Assembly (NCBI RefSeq): GCF_900078685.2
Contig: NZ_LT546166.1
Span: 3,656,570-3,720,569 of the forward strand
DNA: 64,000 bases
Source of the DNA: Mycolicibacter icosiumassiliensis
Lineage (GTDB): Bacteria; Actinomycetota; Actinomycetes; Mycobacteriales; Mycobacteriaceae
Reading direction: 5' to 3'
Part shown: positions 8,124-15,808 of the stretch, in pieces
Position numbering within the stretch: the stretch's first letter is position 1
Layout: every line of letters starts with the position of its first letter
Position numbers and translations under genes: made by a program
Notes under the pieces: model-generated
Seen by the model: only the letters and a program-made list of their open reading frames with translations
Database searches by the model: none
Told to the model about the DNA's origin: nothing

Positions 8124-9284
8124 ATGCGGGTGGCGATGCTGACTCGGGAATACCCTCCGGAAATCTATGGCGGCGCGGGTGTCCATGTCACCAACCTGGT
8201 CGAGGCGCTGCGGCGGTTGTGTCACGTCGACGTGCACTGCATGGGCGCGCTCCGGCCGGGCGCGCACGCGCATCAGCCCGATCCGGCGCTGCGCGACGCC
8301 AATCCGGCGCTCGGGACACTGTCGGCCGACCTGACGATGGTCGACGCGATCAGCACGGCCGATGTCGTGCACTCCCACACCTGGTACACCGCCCTGGCCG
8401 GTCGGCTGGCGGCGCTGCTGTACGACATCCCGCATGTGCTGACCGCACATTCGCTGGAGCCGTTGCGCCCCTGGAAAGCCGAACAGCTCGGTGGCGGCTA
8501 CCGGGTGTCGTCGTGGGCCGAGAAGGAGGCGACGGTCGCCGCCGACGCGGTCATCGCGGTCAGCTCGGCCATGCGCGACGATCTGCTGCGGGTCTACCCT
8601 GACCTGCGGCCGGACCGGGTGCACGTGATCTACAGCGGCATCGACACTGAGGTCTGGCGTCCGCAGCCTGCCGGTCCCGATTCGATGCCGGCCGAACTCG
8701 GCGTCGACCCCGATCGGCCGATGGTGGCCTTCGTCGGGCGGATCACCCGACAAAAGGGGGTGGCCCATCTGGTGGCCGCCGCCCACCGGTTTCACCCGGA
8801 CGCGCAATTGGTGTTGTGCGCGGGCGCCCCCGACACTCCGGAGATCGCCGAGGAGGTGAGTGCAGCCGTGGCCGATCTGTCCGCCGCCCGCCGCGGGGTG
8901 TTCTGGATACAGGAGACCCTGCCCGCTCGGCAGATCCGCGAATTACTCTCGGCGGCAACGGTTTTTGTCTGCCCGTCGGTTTACGAACCGTTGGGCATCG
9001 TCAATCTGGAGGCGATGGCCTGCGGTACCGCGGTGGTCGCCTCCGACGTCGGCGGCATCCCGGAGGTGGTCATCGACGGCGTAACCGGCACCTTGGTCCA
9101 CTACGCCGCCGCCGATCCGGACGCCTATCACGCCGAACTCGCCGACGCCGTCAACGCGTTGATCACCGACCCGACGCGTGCACAACGCTACGGCGACGCC
9201 GGCCGGCACCGCTGCGAGGAGGTGTTCTCCTGGGCCAGGGTGGCCGAGCAGACCTTGGCGGTCTACCGGCAGGCGGGCCGCTAG
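8124..9284 (+). CDS. glgM: Alpha-maltose-1-phosphate synthase (GT4), historically glgA
   Basis: 386 residues, orthologous to Rv1212c. The mycobacterial enzyme couples ADP-glucose to glucose-1-phosphate to form maltose-1-phosphate for the GlgE pathway. The N-terminal Rossmann domain begins MRVAMLTREYPPEIYGGAGV; the C-terminal domain has the retaining-GT signature VYEPLGIVNLE with Glu288 and Glu296 (E-x7-E), and FVGRITRQKG in the nucleotide-sugar site. Start 8124 is chosen by family alignment; a GTG three codons earlier is also in frame. It is divergent from glgC, its substrate supplier. Confidence 0.96.
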   Translation: MRVAMLTREYPPEIYGGAGVHVTNLVEALRRLCHVDVHCMGALRPGAHAHQPDPALRDANPALGTLSADLTMVDAISTADVVHSHTWYTALAGRLAALLYDIPHVLTAHSLEPLRPWKAEQLGGGYRVSSWAEKEATVAADAVIAVSSAMRDDLLRVYPDLRPDRVHVIYSGIDTEVWRPQPAGPDSMPAELGVDPDRPMVAFVGRITRQKGVAHLVAAAHRFHPDAQLVLCAGAPDTPEIAEEVSAAVADLSAARRGVFWIQETLPARQIRELLSAATVFVCPSVYEPLGIVNLEAMACGTAVVASDVGGIPEVVIDGVTGTLVHYAAADPDAYHAELADAVNALITDPTRAQRYGDAGRHRCEEVFSWARVAEQTLAVYRQAGR

Positions 9285-9323
9285 TGCCCCCATTCGCCCG
9301 GCTCCGCCGCGCTTGCGATCGCC

Positions 9324-9494
9324 TTAGCCGCTGGTGACAGCTTTGAGTTCGTCGCCGAGCGCGGCGGCCTCATCGGGAGTCAACTCGACGACCAGTCGTC
9401 CACCGCCCTCAAGCGGTACTCGCATCACGATGCCTCGCCCCTCTTTGGTCGCTTCCAACGGACCGTCGCCGGTCCGGGGCTTCATCGCCGCCAT
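9324..9494 (-). CDS. DUF3117 small conserved protein
   Basis: A 56-residue protein beginning MAAMKPRTGDGPLEATKEGR and ending in an acidic helix (TPDEAAALGDEL). It matches the actinobacterial DUF3117 family (Rv1211 position in M. tuberculosis) and appears nearly invariant. The function is not known. The ATG at 9494 has a strong ribosome site (GGAGGGAG); an upstream in-frame extension to 9650 lacks family similarity. It is the next gene downstream of tagA on the same strand. Confidence 0.9.
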   Translation of the reverse strand: MAAMKPRTGDGPLEATKEGRGIVMRVPLEGGGRLVVELTPDEAAALGDELKAVTSG

Positions 9495-9660
9495 CAAGTG
9501 CTCCCTCCAGGTACCAGCCCGCAGGCCGTGCCCATGCTCTGCGCCGGGTGTGCACGGCAGTCGCAGCGTCCGGCTTCGAACTGCAAATTCACTCCGCCAT
9601 TCTCCCCTATCGGCGATGGCGCGTGCACAAGACCCGATTCCGTAGTGCATTTTAGTGGAT

Positions 9661-10236
9661 CTAGGCGGTTACCGGTGGCACCCAACATGCCCGGACGTGG
9701 TCGTCGACCATGCCCGTGGCCTGCATCAACGCGTACGCGGTGGTGGGCCCCACGAATCGGAACCCCCGACGCTTCAATTCGCGCGCCATCGCTGTCGATT
9801 CCGGCGTGACGGCCGGAATTGCCGACAGGTCCACCGGGCGCGGACGCGGCGGTGGGGCGAATGACCACAACAGTTCCGCCAAATCGGTGGAACCCAGGTC
9901 GATGGTCGCCCGCGCGTTGGCGATCGTCGCCTCGATCTTGGCCCTGTTCCGCACGATGCCGGCGTCGTCCATCAGCCGGGCCACGTCGGCGTCGGTGAAA
10001 CGCGCGACGGTATCGACGTCGAAATTGGCGAACGCACGCCGGAAGTTCTCCCGCTTACGCAGAATCACCAGCCACGACAGTCCGCTTTGAAAGGCTTCCA
10101 GGCTGACCCGCTCGAACAGCGCGGCCGAGTCTCGCACCGGACGGCCCCACTCCTGGTCGTGGTAGTCGCGGTACAGCACCGAGGCGCCGTCGACCCAGCC
10201 ACACCGAACCTGGCCGTCGTCGGGTGCGCTGCTCAA
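9661..10236 (-). CDS. tagA: DNA-3-methyladenine glycosylase I
   Basis: 191 residues, TagA/Tag family (Rv1210). It removes 3-methyladenine from alkylated DNA. The zinc site of E. coli Tag (Cys4, His17, His175, Cys179) is conserved as Cys12, His26, His180 and Cys184. The FAxFDVDTVARFTDADV and RGFRFVGPTTAYA blocks are typical. Its start overlaps the stop of the upstream DivIVA-like gene by 4 nt (10233-10236), so the two are probably co-translated. Confidence 0.95.
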   Translation of the reverse strand: MSSAPDDGQVRCGWVDGASVLYRDYHDQEWGRPVRDSAALFERVSLEAFQSGLSWLVILRKRENFRRAFANFDVDTVARFTDADVARLMDDAGIVRNRAKIEATIANARATIDLGSTDLAELLWSFAPPPRPRPVDLSAIPAVTPESTAMARELKRRGFRFVGPTTAYALMQATGMVDDHVRACWVPPVTA

Positions 10237-10544
10237 CGCGATTCCGTTGCGGCCGCGGCGGTCGCCTGCGCCGCGGCCAGCTGACCGCGGAGCTGGTCGA
10301 GCTCGGCACCGAGGCGCTCCAGCACCCAGTCGACCTCACCGGTGTTGTAGCCGCGCAGCACCTGGGAGAACTTGACCGCGTCGACATCGGCACCGGTGAC
10401 CCCGGAAGCCGGCAGCATGGTCGCCGTCGTCGCCCGCGGCAGCGGCGGCAGCTGCTCACCACGGCCGAACAGCGTGCTGGCCACCCCGAACAGCAGCAAC
10501 GCGGTGAGCACGAGCACAACGAGATACAGCAACACCAGTGTCAC
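10233..10544 (-). CDS. DivIVA-domain single-pass membrane protein
   Basis: 103 residues, Rv1209-like. An N-terminal membrane segment (residues 2-24) is followed by a linker and a short DivIVA domain with VKFSQVLRGYNTGEVDWVLERL, then a coiled-coil tail rich in Ala and Gln. DivIVA/Wag31-like domains recruit growth and cell-division machinery to the poles, but a role for this small version is not established. It overlaps tagA by 4 nt. Confidence 0.88.
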   Translation of the reverse strand: MTLVLLYLVVLVLTALLLFGVASTLFGRGEQLPPLPRATTATMLPASGVTGADVDAVKFSQVLRGYNTGEVDWVLERLGAELDQLRGQLAAAQATAAAATESR

Positions 10545-10616
10545 GGCATCGATAGTGCCTCATTACACCGACACGAGGGGCGATGCCGACCCGATCAGCG
10601 CTGGCGATCGCCAGGA

Positions 10617-11564
10617 TCAGCGCTGGCGCAGCGTGTTCATCGGTGGCCGCTCGACCAGCGACAACGGCGTAGTGCGGGGCAGATAGTCCGTTCCGTCCGG
10701 GCCGTCCGCGACGAACTGGGTCAGGCCCACCCCGGAATCCGGGACACCGCAGCGCGACAGCAAGGTGGCGACGACTTGGCGGCTCATCACGGCCAACTCG
10801 GCCAACGGGCGATTGCGGTGGGCCCGCACACCGAGGTTGACCTGGGCGATGGCCTCCAGCCCCAACCGGTCGTAGGTGTCGATCAACAGCCCGATCTCCA
10901 CCCCGTAGCCGGGCGCGAACGGAACCGACGCCAACAATTCACGACTGCCCGCGTACTCACCGCCCAACGGCTGGATGACCGCACCCAGGTCGGGGCGCAG
11001 CGCGGTCAACAACGGTCGGGCCACCAGCTCGGTGACCCGGCCGCCGCCGGTGGGTTCCTCGGTGCCGTTGACCTTCAGCGGCCGCCGGTAGAAGCCTTTG
11101 ACGAGGTGGACGCCGTCCCCGGTGAGCAGGGGCCCGACCAGGTTGGGCACGAACATCGGGTCGGGGTCGATCAGGTCAGAGTCGATGAACACCACAATGT
11201 CGCCGCTGGTGGCCGCCAGCGACCGCCACAGGGCTTCGCCTTTGCCGGGCTGCGGTGCGACCTCCGGGACCGCCTGTTCACGGCTGACGACGCGGGCGCC
11301 GGCGGCGATCGACCGGATCTCGGTGTCGTCGGTGGAGCCGGAGTCCAGCACGATCAGTTCGTCGACCAGGTTGTCGACCAGCGGCGTGATGCTGTCGATC
11401 ACCGATTCGATGGTGGCCTGCTCGTTCAGCGCGGGCAGCACCACCGAGATGCTGCGACCGGACTTGGCCTTGGCCGCCAGCAGCTCGGCCACCGTCCACT
11501 GCGGCCGGGCCCAGGTGCGCCCGGACAGCCGGGTGTCGCCCGGCGCCGAGACCAGGTCGGTCAT
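10617..11564 (-). CDS. gpgS: Glucosyl-3-phosphoglycerate synthase
   Basis: 315 residues, GT81 family (Rv1208). It transfers glucose from a nucleotide sugar to 3-phosphoglycerate, the first step of methylglucose lipopolysaccharide synthesis. ISVVLPALNEQATI marks the nucleotide-binding fold, VFIDSDLIDP the metal-binding D-x-D, and GYGVEIGLLIDTY the acceptor region. The ATG at 11564 overlaps the folP2 stop as ATGA; a longer frame to 11789 is antisense-like and rejected. It ties functionally to glgC and glgM nearby. Confidence 0.95.
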   Translation of the reverse strand: MTDLVSAPGDTRLSGRTWARPQWTVAELLAAKAKSGRSISVVLPALNEQATIESVIDSITPLVDNLVDELIVLDSGSTDDTEIRSIAAGARVVSREQAVPEVAPQPGKGEALWRSLAATSGDIVVFIDSDLIDPDPMFVPNLVGPLLTGDGVHLVKGFYRRPLKVNGTEEPTGGGRVTELVARPLLTALRPDLGAVIQPLGGEYAGSRELLASVPFAPGYGVEIGLLIDTYDRLGLEAIAQVNLGVRAHRNRPLAELAVMSRQVVATLLSRCGVPDSGVGLTQFVADGPDGTDYLPRTTPLSLVERPPMNTLRQR

Positions 11565-12436
11565 GCCAATCCCCTTACTGTGCGGGTCGGGGCCCGCACG
11601 CCCTGGATCGATGCCACCATCTCCAGTACGCGCCGGGTCGGCCCGACCTCGTGAACCCGAAACATCCGGGCTCCGGCGGCCGCCGCCAACGCGGTGGCCG
11701 CCAATGTTCCGTCCAGTCGTTCGGTGAGGCCCACTCCAAGAGTCTCCCCGATGAAGTCTTTGTTGGAGAGCGCCATCAGCACCGGCCATCCGGTACCGAC
11801 CAAGTCCTCCGTGTGTCGCAACAACGCTAGCCCGTGGAAGGTGTTCTTGCCGAAATCATGGGTGGGATCGATCAGCACCCGCTCCCGGGCCACCCCGGCC
11901 GCCACCGCTCGCTCCGCGGCCGCAGTGACCTCGCTGATCACCGCTTTCACCACGCCGTCGACGCCTGTGCCGTAGCTCACCCGGAACGGGCGGGTGCGCG
12001 GCTTGGCGCCTCCGGTGTGCGAGCAGACCAGCCCGGCCCCGAACTCCGCGGCCACCACCGGCAGATCCGGGTCGATGCCGCCCCAGGTGTCGTTGATCAG
12101 GTCGGCACCGGCCGCGCAGGCGCGTTTGGCCACCTCCGCACGCCAGGTGTCCACGCTGATCAGCTGCTCGGGATAGGCGCTGCGCAGCCACTCGATGAAC
12201 GGCACCACCCGAGCGGTCTCGGTGTCGGCGTCGATGGTCTCGCCCGGCCCGGCCTTGACCCCGCCGACGTCGATGACATCGGCGCCGTCGGCCACTGCGC
12301 GGTGCACGGCGGACTTGGCCGCCTCGTCGGTGAACGTGGCGCCCGCGTCGTAGAACGAGTCCGGGGTGCGGTTGATGATCGCCATGATCAGCGCTCGATC
12401 AGCCGCCACCGGACGACCGCAGAAGTGGGACTGCAC
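11561..12436 (-). CDS. folP2: Dihydropteroate synthase homologue FolP2
   Basis: 291 residues, pterin-binding TIM barrel (Rv1207). IMAIINRTPDSFYDAGATF and ADVIDVGGVKAGPG are the pterin-site motifs. Family knowledge: FolP1 is the true mycobacterial DHPS, while the characterised M. leprae FolP2 lacks DHPS activity, so the role here is uncertain. Its 4-nt overlap with gpgS suggests it belongs to that operon and not to folate synthesis. Confidence 0.93.
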   Translation of the reverse strand: MQSHFCGRPVAADRALIMAIINRTPDSFYDAGATFTDEAAKSAVHRAVADGADVIDVGGVKAGPGETIDADTETARVVPFIEWLRSAYPEQLISVDTWRAEVAKRACAAGADLINDTWGGIDPDLPVVAAEFGAGLVCSHTGGAKPRTRPFRVSYGTGVDGVVKAVISEVTAAAERAVAAGVARERVLIDPTHDFGKNTFHGLALLRHTEDLVGTGWPVLMALSNKDFIGETLGVGLTERLDGTLAATALAAAAGARMFRVHEVGPTRRVLEMVASIQGVRAPTRTVRGLA

Positions 12437-12485
12437 CCATCTATGGTGCCCGGTGATGCTCAGTCCGCTCAGACCTGGTGGCCGC

Positions 12486-13361
12486 TCACACCGTCGCGCC
12501 GGCCTCTTCCAACAGCGCGGCGGCGGCGAGGTGACCCAGCCTATTCGACGCGAGCGGACTGTCCCCGGTCAGTAACTTGCGGTCCCGGTGCACCTGACCG
12601 GTCATCGCGTCGTTGACAACGGTCAGTCCCTGCTTGCTCAGCAGATCGGCGACGAGCCAGCACAGTCGGCCGGGCAGGTATCCGATTTCGAGATTGGGGC
12701 CCTCGTCGAGCGCATCGGGAAACACGCACACCGAGTATCCAGCGAACGGCGATTGTTGCTTGCTCACCGAGGCGGCCAGCAGCGCCGCCGGGCCGTGGCA
12801 CAACGTGATGATGAACTTGTCGTTGGCCAGCGCCCAATCCAGGGTCTGCTCCACCAAGGTGCTGGTGGGGAGCCCCACCACGGCACCGTGGCCGCCCGGG
12901 ATGAACACCGCCAGATAGTCGGAATCCGGGCCGAGCTCGTTCTCGATCACCTCGGAAAGCTTTTTCGGTGCCTTGAGCTTCGATTTCAATGCCGCATAGG
13001 TCGCAGCGACAGCCTGGTCCTGTGACGGCATCGCCCACAGTTCCAACTTGGCCGGGTAGCCGGAGATGGTCGCGACGTCGATCTCGAACCCTGTCTCCAT
13101 CAGATGGTGGGCGGGCAGCAGCATCTCGACCGGATGATTGCCGGTGGAGAACATCCGCCCGTTTTCCAGCAGCACATAGCGTTCCTCGGTCGCGATCATC
13201 AGCACTTTCCACCGACCGCGGTAGCCGCCCTGATGTGTCACCTTGTCGAAGTCGGTTCGCGGTGCCGTGTACTGGCTCAGCGAATAGGGAGACGGGAAGA
13301 AGGCGTTGTCCTCGGCGGGATCTGGAGTCGGATCTCTGCTCAAGTCATCCGTGCTCGACAT
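12486..13361 (-). CDS. hchA: Hsp31/HchA-type DJ-1 superfamily protein (glyoxalase III or deglycase)
   Basis: 291 residues. The length and N-terminal extension (SPYSLSQYTAPRTDFDK) are those of Hsp31/HchA instead of the short DJ-1 form. The nucleophile elbow TLCHGPAALLA supplies the catalytic Cys, with an upstream IPGGHGAVVGL motif. The family converts methylglyoxal to lactate without glutathione and has been reported as a chaperone and protein deglycase. The start is uncertain between ATG 13361 and a TTG 9 nt upstream. It sits in the gap between folP2 and fadD6 without overlap. Confidence 0.88.
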   Translation of the reverse strand: MSSTDDLSRDPTPDPAEDNAFFPSPYSLSQYTAPRTDFDKVTHQGGYRGRWKVLMIATEERYVLLENGRMFSTGNHPVEMLLPAHHLMETGFEIDVATISGYPAKLELWAMPSQDQAVAATYAALKSKLKAPKKLSEVIENELGPDSDYLAVFIPGGHGAVVGLPTSTLVEQTLDWALANDKFIITLCHGPAALLAASVSKQQSPFAGYSVCVFPDALDEGPNLEIGYLPGRLCWLVADLLSKQGLTVVNDAMTGQVHRDRKLLTGDSPLASNRLGHLAAAALLEEAGATV

Positions 13362-13399
13362 GTCCCCCAACGTACGCGGGCTTGACCAGCGTGTCAGCC

Positions 13400-15166
13400 C
13401 TACGGACGCTTACCGGCGGCTACTTCGGCGGGGTAGTCGGCGTAGTAAGGCACGTAGCCTTCGCCGCGGCCGGCCAACACGTACAGCGGGTCCTCGATCA
13501 CGGCGCCCCCGCCGCCGTAGCCCTGCTCGCGCAGCTCCACCTTGCGGCTCTTGAACGTGGTGGTGTGGGCCATCGACGGCACCACCCGCACGAACAGCGG
13601 CACCGCGTAGGAGGGCAGCTGGCCGGAGACCACGGCGGCCAGCCCCGGCCCGTCGAAGCTCACTCCGTCCCGCAGTTTGACCGCGGCCATCCCGGCACGG
13701 CCACCGGTGCCGGGCACCTCCACCCCGTAGACGGCGCACTCCTCGACCGACTCGTCGGCGCCCAGCGCAGCCTCGACCTGAGTGGTGGCGACGTTCTCGC
13801 CCTTCCACCGGAAGGTGTCCCCGAGCCGGTCGACGAACGCGGCGTGCCCCATGCCCTGTGGGCGCATCAGGTCACCGGTGTTGAACCAGCAGTCGCCGTC
13901 GCGAAAGGCGTTGCGCACCAGTTTCTTCTCGTTGGCCTCCGGGTCGGTGTAGCCGTCGAACGGCGAGAACCGGTTCACTGGGCTCAGCAGCAGTCCGGGC
14001 TGGCCCGCCGGCACCCGCTGCACCCAGCCGTCCGCGCCGCGCAGCGGCAGGCCGGTGTCGGGGTCGTACTGCACGTAGGCCAGCGGCCCCGGATAGACAC
14101 CGGTGCTGCGCGGCACGTTGAACACATTGAGGAAGGCGCTGTTGCTCTCGCTGGCGGCGTAGAACTCGCAGACCCGCTTGATACCGAACCGATGGGTGAA
14201 CTCGTCCCAGATCTCTGGCCGCAGCCCGTTGCCGGCGATCACCCGCACCTTGTGCGCCCGATCGGTGGCCTTGGCGGGCTGGTTGAGCAGATACCGGCAG
14301 AGCTCGCCGATGTAGACGAACGCGGTGGCGTCCGTGGCGATCACCTCGTCCCAGAACCTCGAGGCCGAGAACGACTTGCCCAACGCCAGCGTGGCACCGG
14401 CGTTGAGCACCGAGGACACCGCGACCGTCAGCGCGTTGTTGTGGTACAGCGGCAGGCAGCAGTACAGCGTGTCGGTGCCGCGCAGCCGCAGCCCGATGCC
14501 CCCGAAGGTCGCCAGCGCACGCAACCACCGGTAGTGCGTCATCACGCTGGCCTTGGGGTAGCCGGTGGTGCCGGAGGTGAAGATGTAGAACGCGGTGTCC
14601 TTGGCCAGCACCGCGTTGACCGAGGCGGGGTTGCCGTCCGGTGCCGTGGCGGCCAGCCGCCGGAACTCCTCGATGGTCACCGGCGCGTCGGTGCAACCGC
14701 ATTCTTTGACCGGCTCGACCAGGTCGGACTCCGCAATCAGCAGGGTGGCGTTCAGCACGCCCAGACTGTGGGCCAGCACGTCACCGCGCTGGTGGTAGTT
14801 GAGCATGCCGGCGACCCCACCGCATTTGGCGACGGCCAGCATCATCAGCACCGCGTCCGGGGAGTTGCGCAGCATGATCCCGACGACATCGCCGTGGCCG
14901 ACGCCGCGCGCGTAGCGGTTGAGGGTCTCGTTGGCTTCGCGGTAGGTCAGTTGCTGCTCGCCGAACCGGATGAAGACCCGGTCACCGACTTGGGCCGCGC
15001 GGTCCTGGAAGACCTTGCCGATCGAAGCCTTGGAGGTGGGGCGGGCCCGCAGTCCGGTCCACAGCCCGCGCAGGATGGTCGGCCCGTCGGCTAACAGGCT
15101 GGGGGTGCGGGCGAGAACGTCGACCAGTCCCACCTTGGTGACGGTTCCGGAGTCGTGGTCGGACAC
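13400..15166 (-). CDS. fadD6: FATP-type long-chain acyl-CoA synthetase FadD6
   Basis: 588 residues, ANL superfamily (Rv1206). It activates long and very long fatty acids to acyl-CoA. The P-loop YIFTSGTTGYPKASVMTHYR, the FYAASESNSAFLNVFN adenine site, WFNTGDLMR and FRWKGENVATTQVE motifs are all present. The FATP-like C-terminus (GYVPYYADYPAEVA) matches the SLC27-type subfamily. It lies between the LOG gene and hchA on one strand. Confidence 0.95.
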   Translation of the reverse strand: MSDHDSGTVTKVGLVDVLARTPSLLADGPTILRGLWTGLRARPTSKASIGKVFQDRAAQVGDRVFIRFGEQQLTYREANETLNRYARGVGHGDVVGIMLRNSPDAVLMMLAVAKCGGVAGMLNYHQRGDVLAHSLGVLNATLLIAESDLVEPVKECGCTDAPVTIEEFRRLAATAPDGNPASVNAVLAKDTAFYIFTSGTTGYPKASVMTHYRWLRALATFGGIGLRLRGTDTLYCCLPLYHNNALTVAVSSVLNAGATLALGKSFSASRFWDEVIATDATAFVYIGELCRYLLNQPAKATDRAHKVRVIAGNGLRPEIWDEFTHRFGIKRVCEFYAASESNSAFLNVFNVPRSTGVYPGPLAYVQYDPDTGLPLRGADGWVQRVPAGQPGLLLSPVNRFSPFDGYTDPEANEKKLVRNAFRDGDCWFNTGDLMRPQGMGHAAFVDRLGDTFRWKGENVATTQVEAALGADESVEECAVYGVEVPGTGGRAGMAAVKLRDGVSFDGPGLAAVVSGQLPSYAVPLFVRVVPSMAHTTTFKSRKVELREQGYGGGGAVIEDPLYVLAGRGEGYVPYYADYPAEVAAGKRP

Positions 15167-15198
15167 GTTATTGCCTCATTTCGCCGAAAATCGAGAGC

Positions 15199-15762
15199 TT
15201 AATCGGTACCGGCGGTACCGGGTGAACAGGCGTCCAGCGCCGCCTCCATCTCGCCGAACACCAGCAGGCGGTCCCTCGCACGCTGGGACACGAACCCGGT
15301 GTCGATCAGCCCCGACAGCCACCTCCACAGCCCCTCGTAGTGGCCGTCGGGATCCAGCAGCACCACTTCTTTGTCGTGCATGCCCAGATACCCGGCGGTC
15401 CATGTTTCGAACAGCTCTTCCAGCGTGCCGATGCCGCCGGGCAGGGTCAGGAATGCGTCGGCGCGATCATCCATCACCTGTTTCCGCTCGCGCATGGTGT
15501 CGGTGACGATCAGCTCGTCGGCGTCGACATCGGCCACCTCGCGGTGCAACAGCGCCTTGGGGATCACCCCGACGGTATGCCCACCGCGCTCGCGGGCGGC
15601 CACGGCAAGCGCGCCCATCGCCGAGACGTTGCCGCCTCCCCACACCAGCGTCCAACCCCGCTCGGCGATCGCCGCACCGACTTTGGCGGCCAGCGCCAGC
15701 AGCGCCGGATCGCTGGGGCCCGACGCGCAGTAGACACAGACCGCCCATTCGCTGCACCGCAC
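15199..15762 (-). CDS. LOG-family cytokinin riboside 5'-monophosphate phosphoribohydrolase
   Basis: 187 residues, lysine-decarboxylase-like Rossmann fold (Rv1205). PGGIGTLEE (108-116) is the LOG signature, with GGGNVSAMG (42-50) as the nucleotide loop. LOG enzymes release free cytokinin base and ribose-5-phosphate from cytokinin nucleotides; Rv1205 is reported to do this in M. tuberculosis. The gene is divergent from the STAND ATPase across 46 bp. Confidence 0.93.
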   Translation of the reverse strand: MRCSEWAVCVYCASGPSDPALLALAAKVGAAIAERGWTLVWGGGNVSAMGALAVAARERGGHTVGVIPKALLHREVADVDADELIVTDTMRERKQVMDDRADAFLTLPGGIGTLEELFETWTAGYLGMHDKEVVLLDPDGHYEGLWRWLSGLIDTGFVSQRARDRLLVFGEMEAALDACSPGTAGTD

Positions 15763-15808
15763 ACCGAAAGGCTATCGGGCAGTTGGCTCAGACCGTAAAC
15801 TCTCGGCG

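Noticed and set aside
10224..11654. 476-codon plus-strand frame opposite gpgS and the DivIVA-like gene
   Set aside because: It is antisense to well-recognised genes, has a Gln/Arg-rich composition, and has no domain or ribosome site.
11565..11789. N-terminal extension of gpgS to 11789
   Set aside because: The extension overlaps folP2 in another frame and has no family similarity; the ATG at 11564 matches the known start and the ATGA overlap.
12989..15094. 701-codon plus-strand frame opposite fadD6
   Set aside because: It mirrors high-GC codon usage of fadD6; its composition (His/Arg/Gln/Val) is typical of antisense frames.
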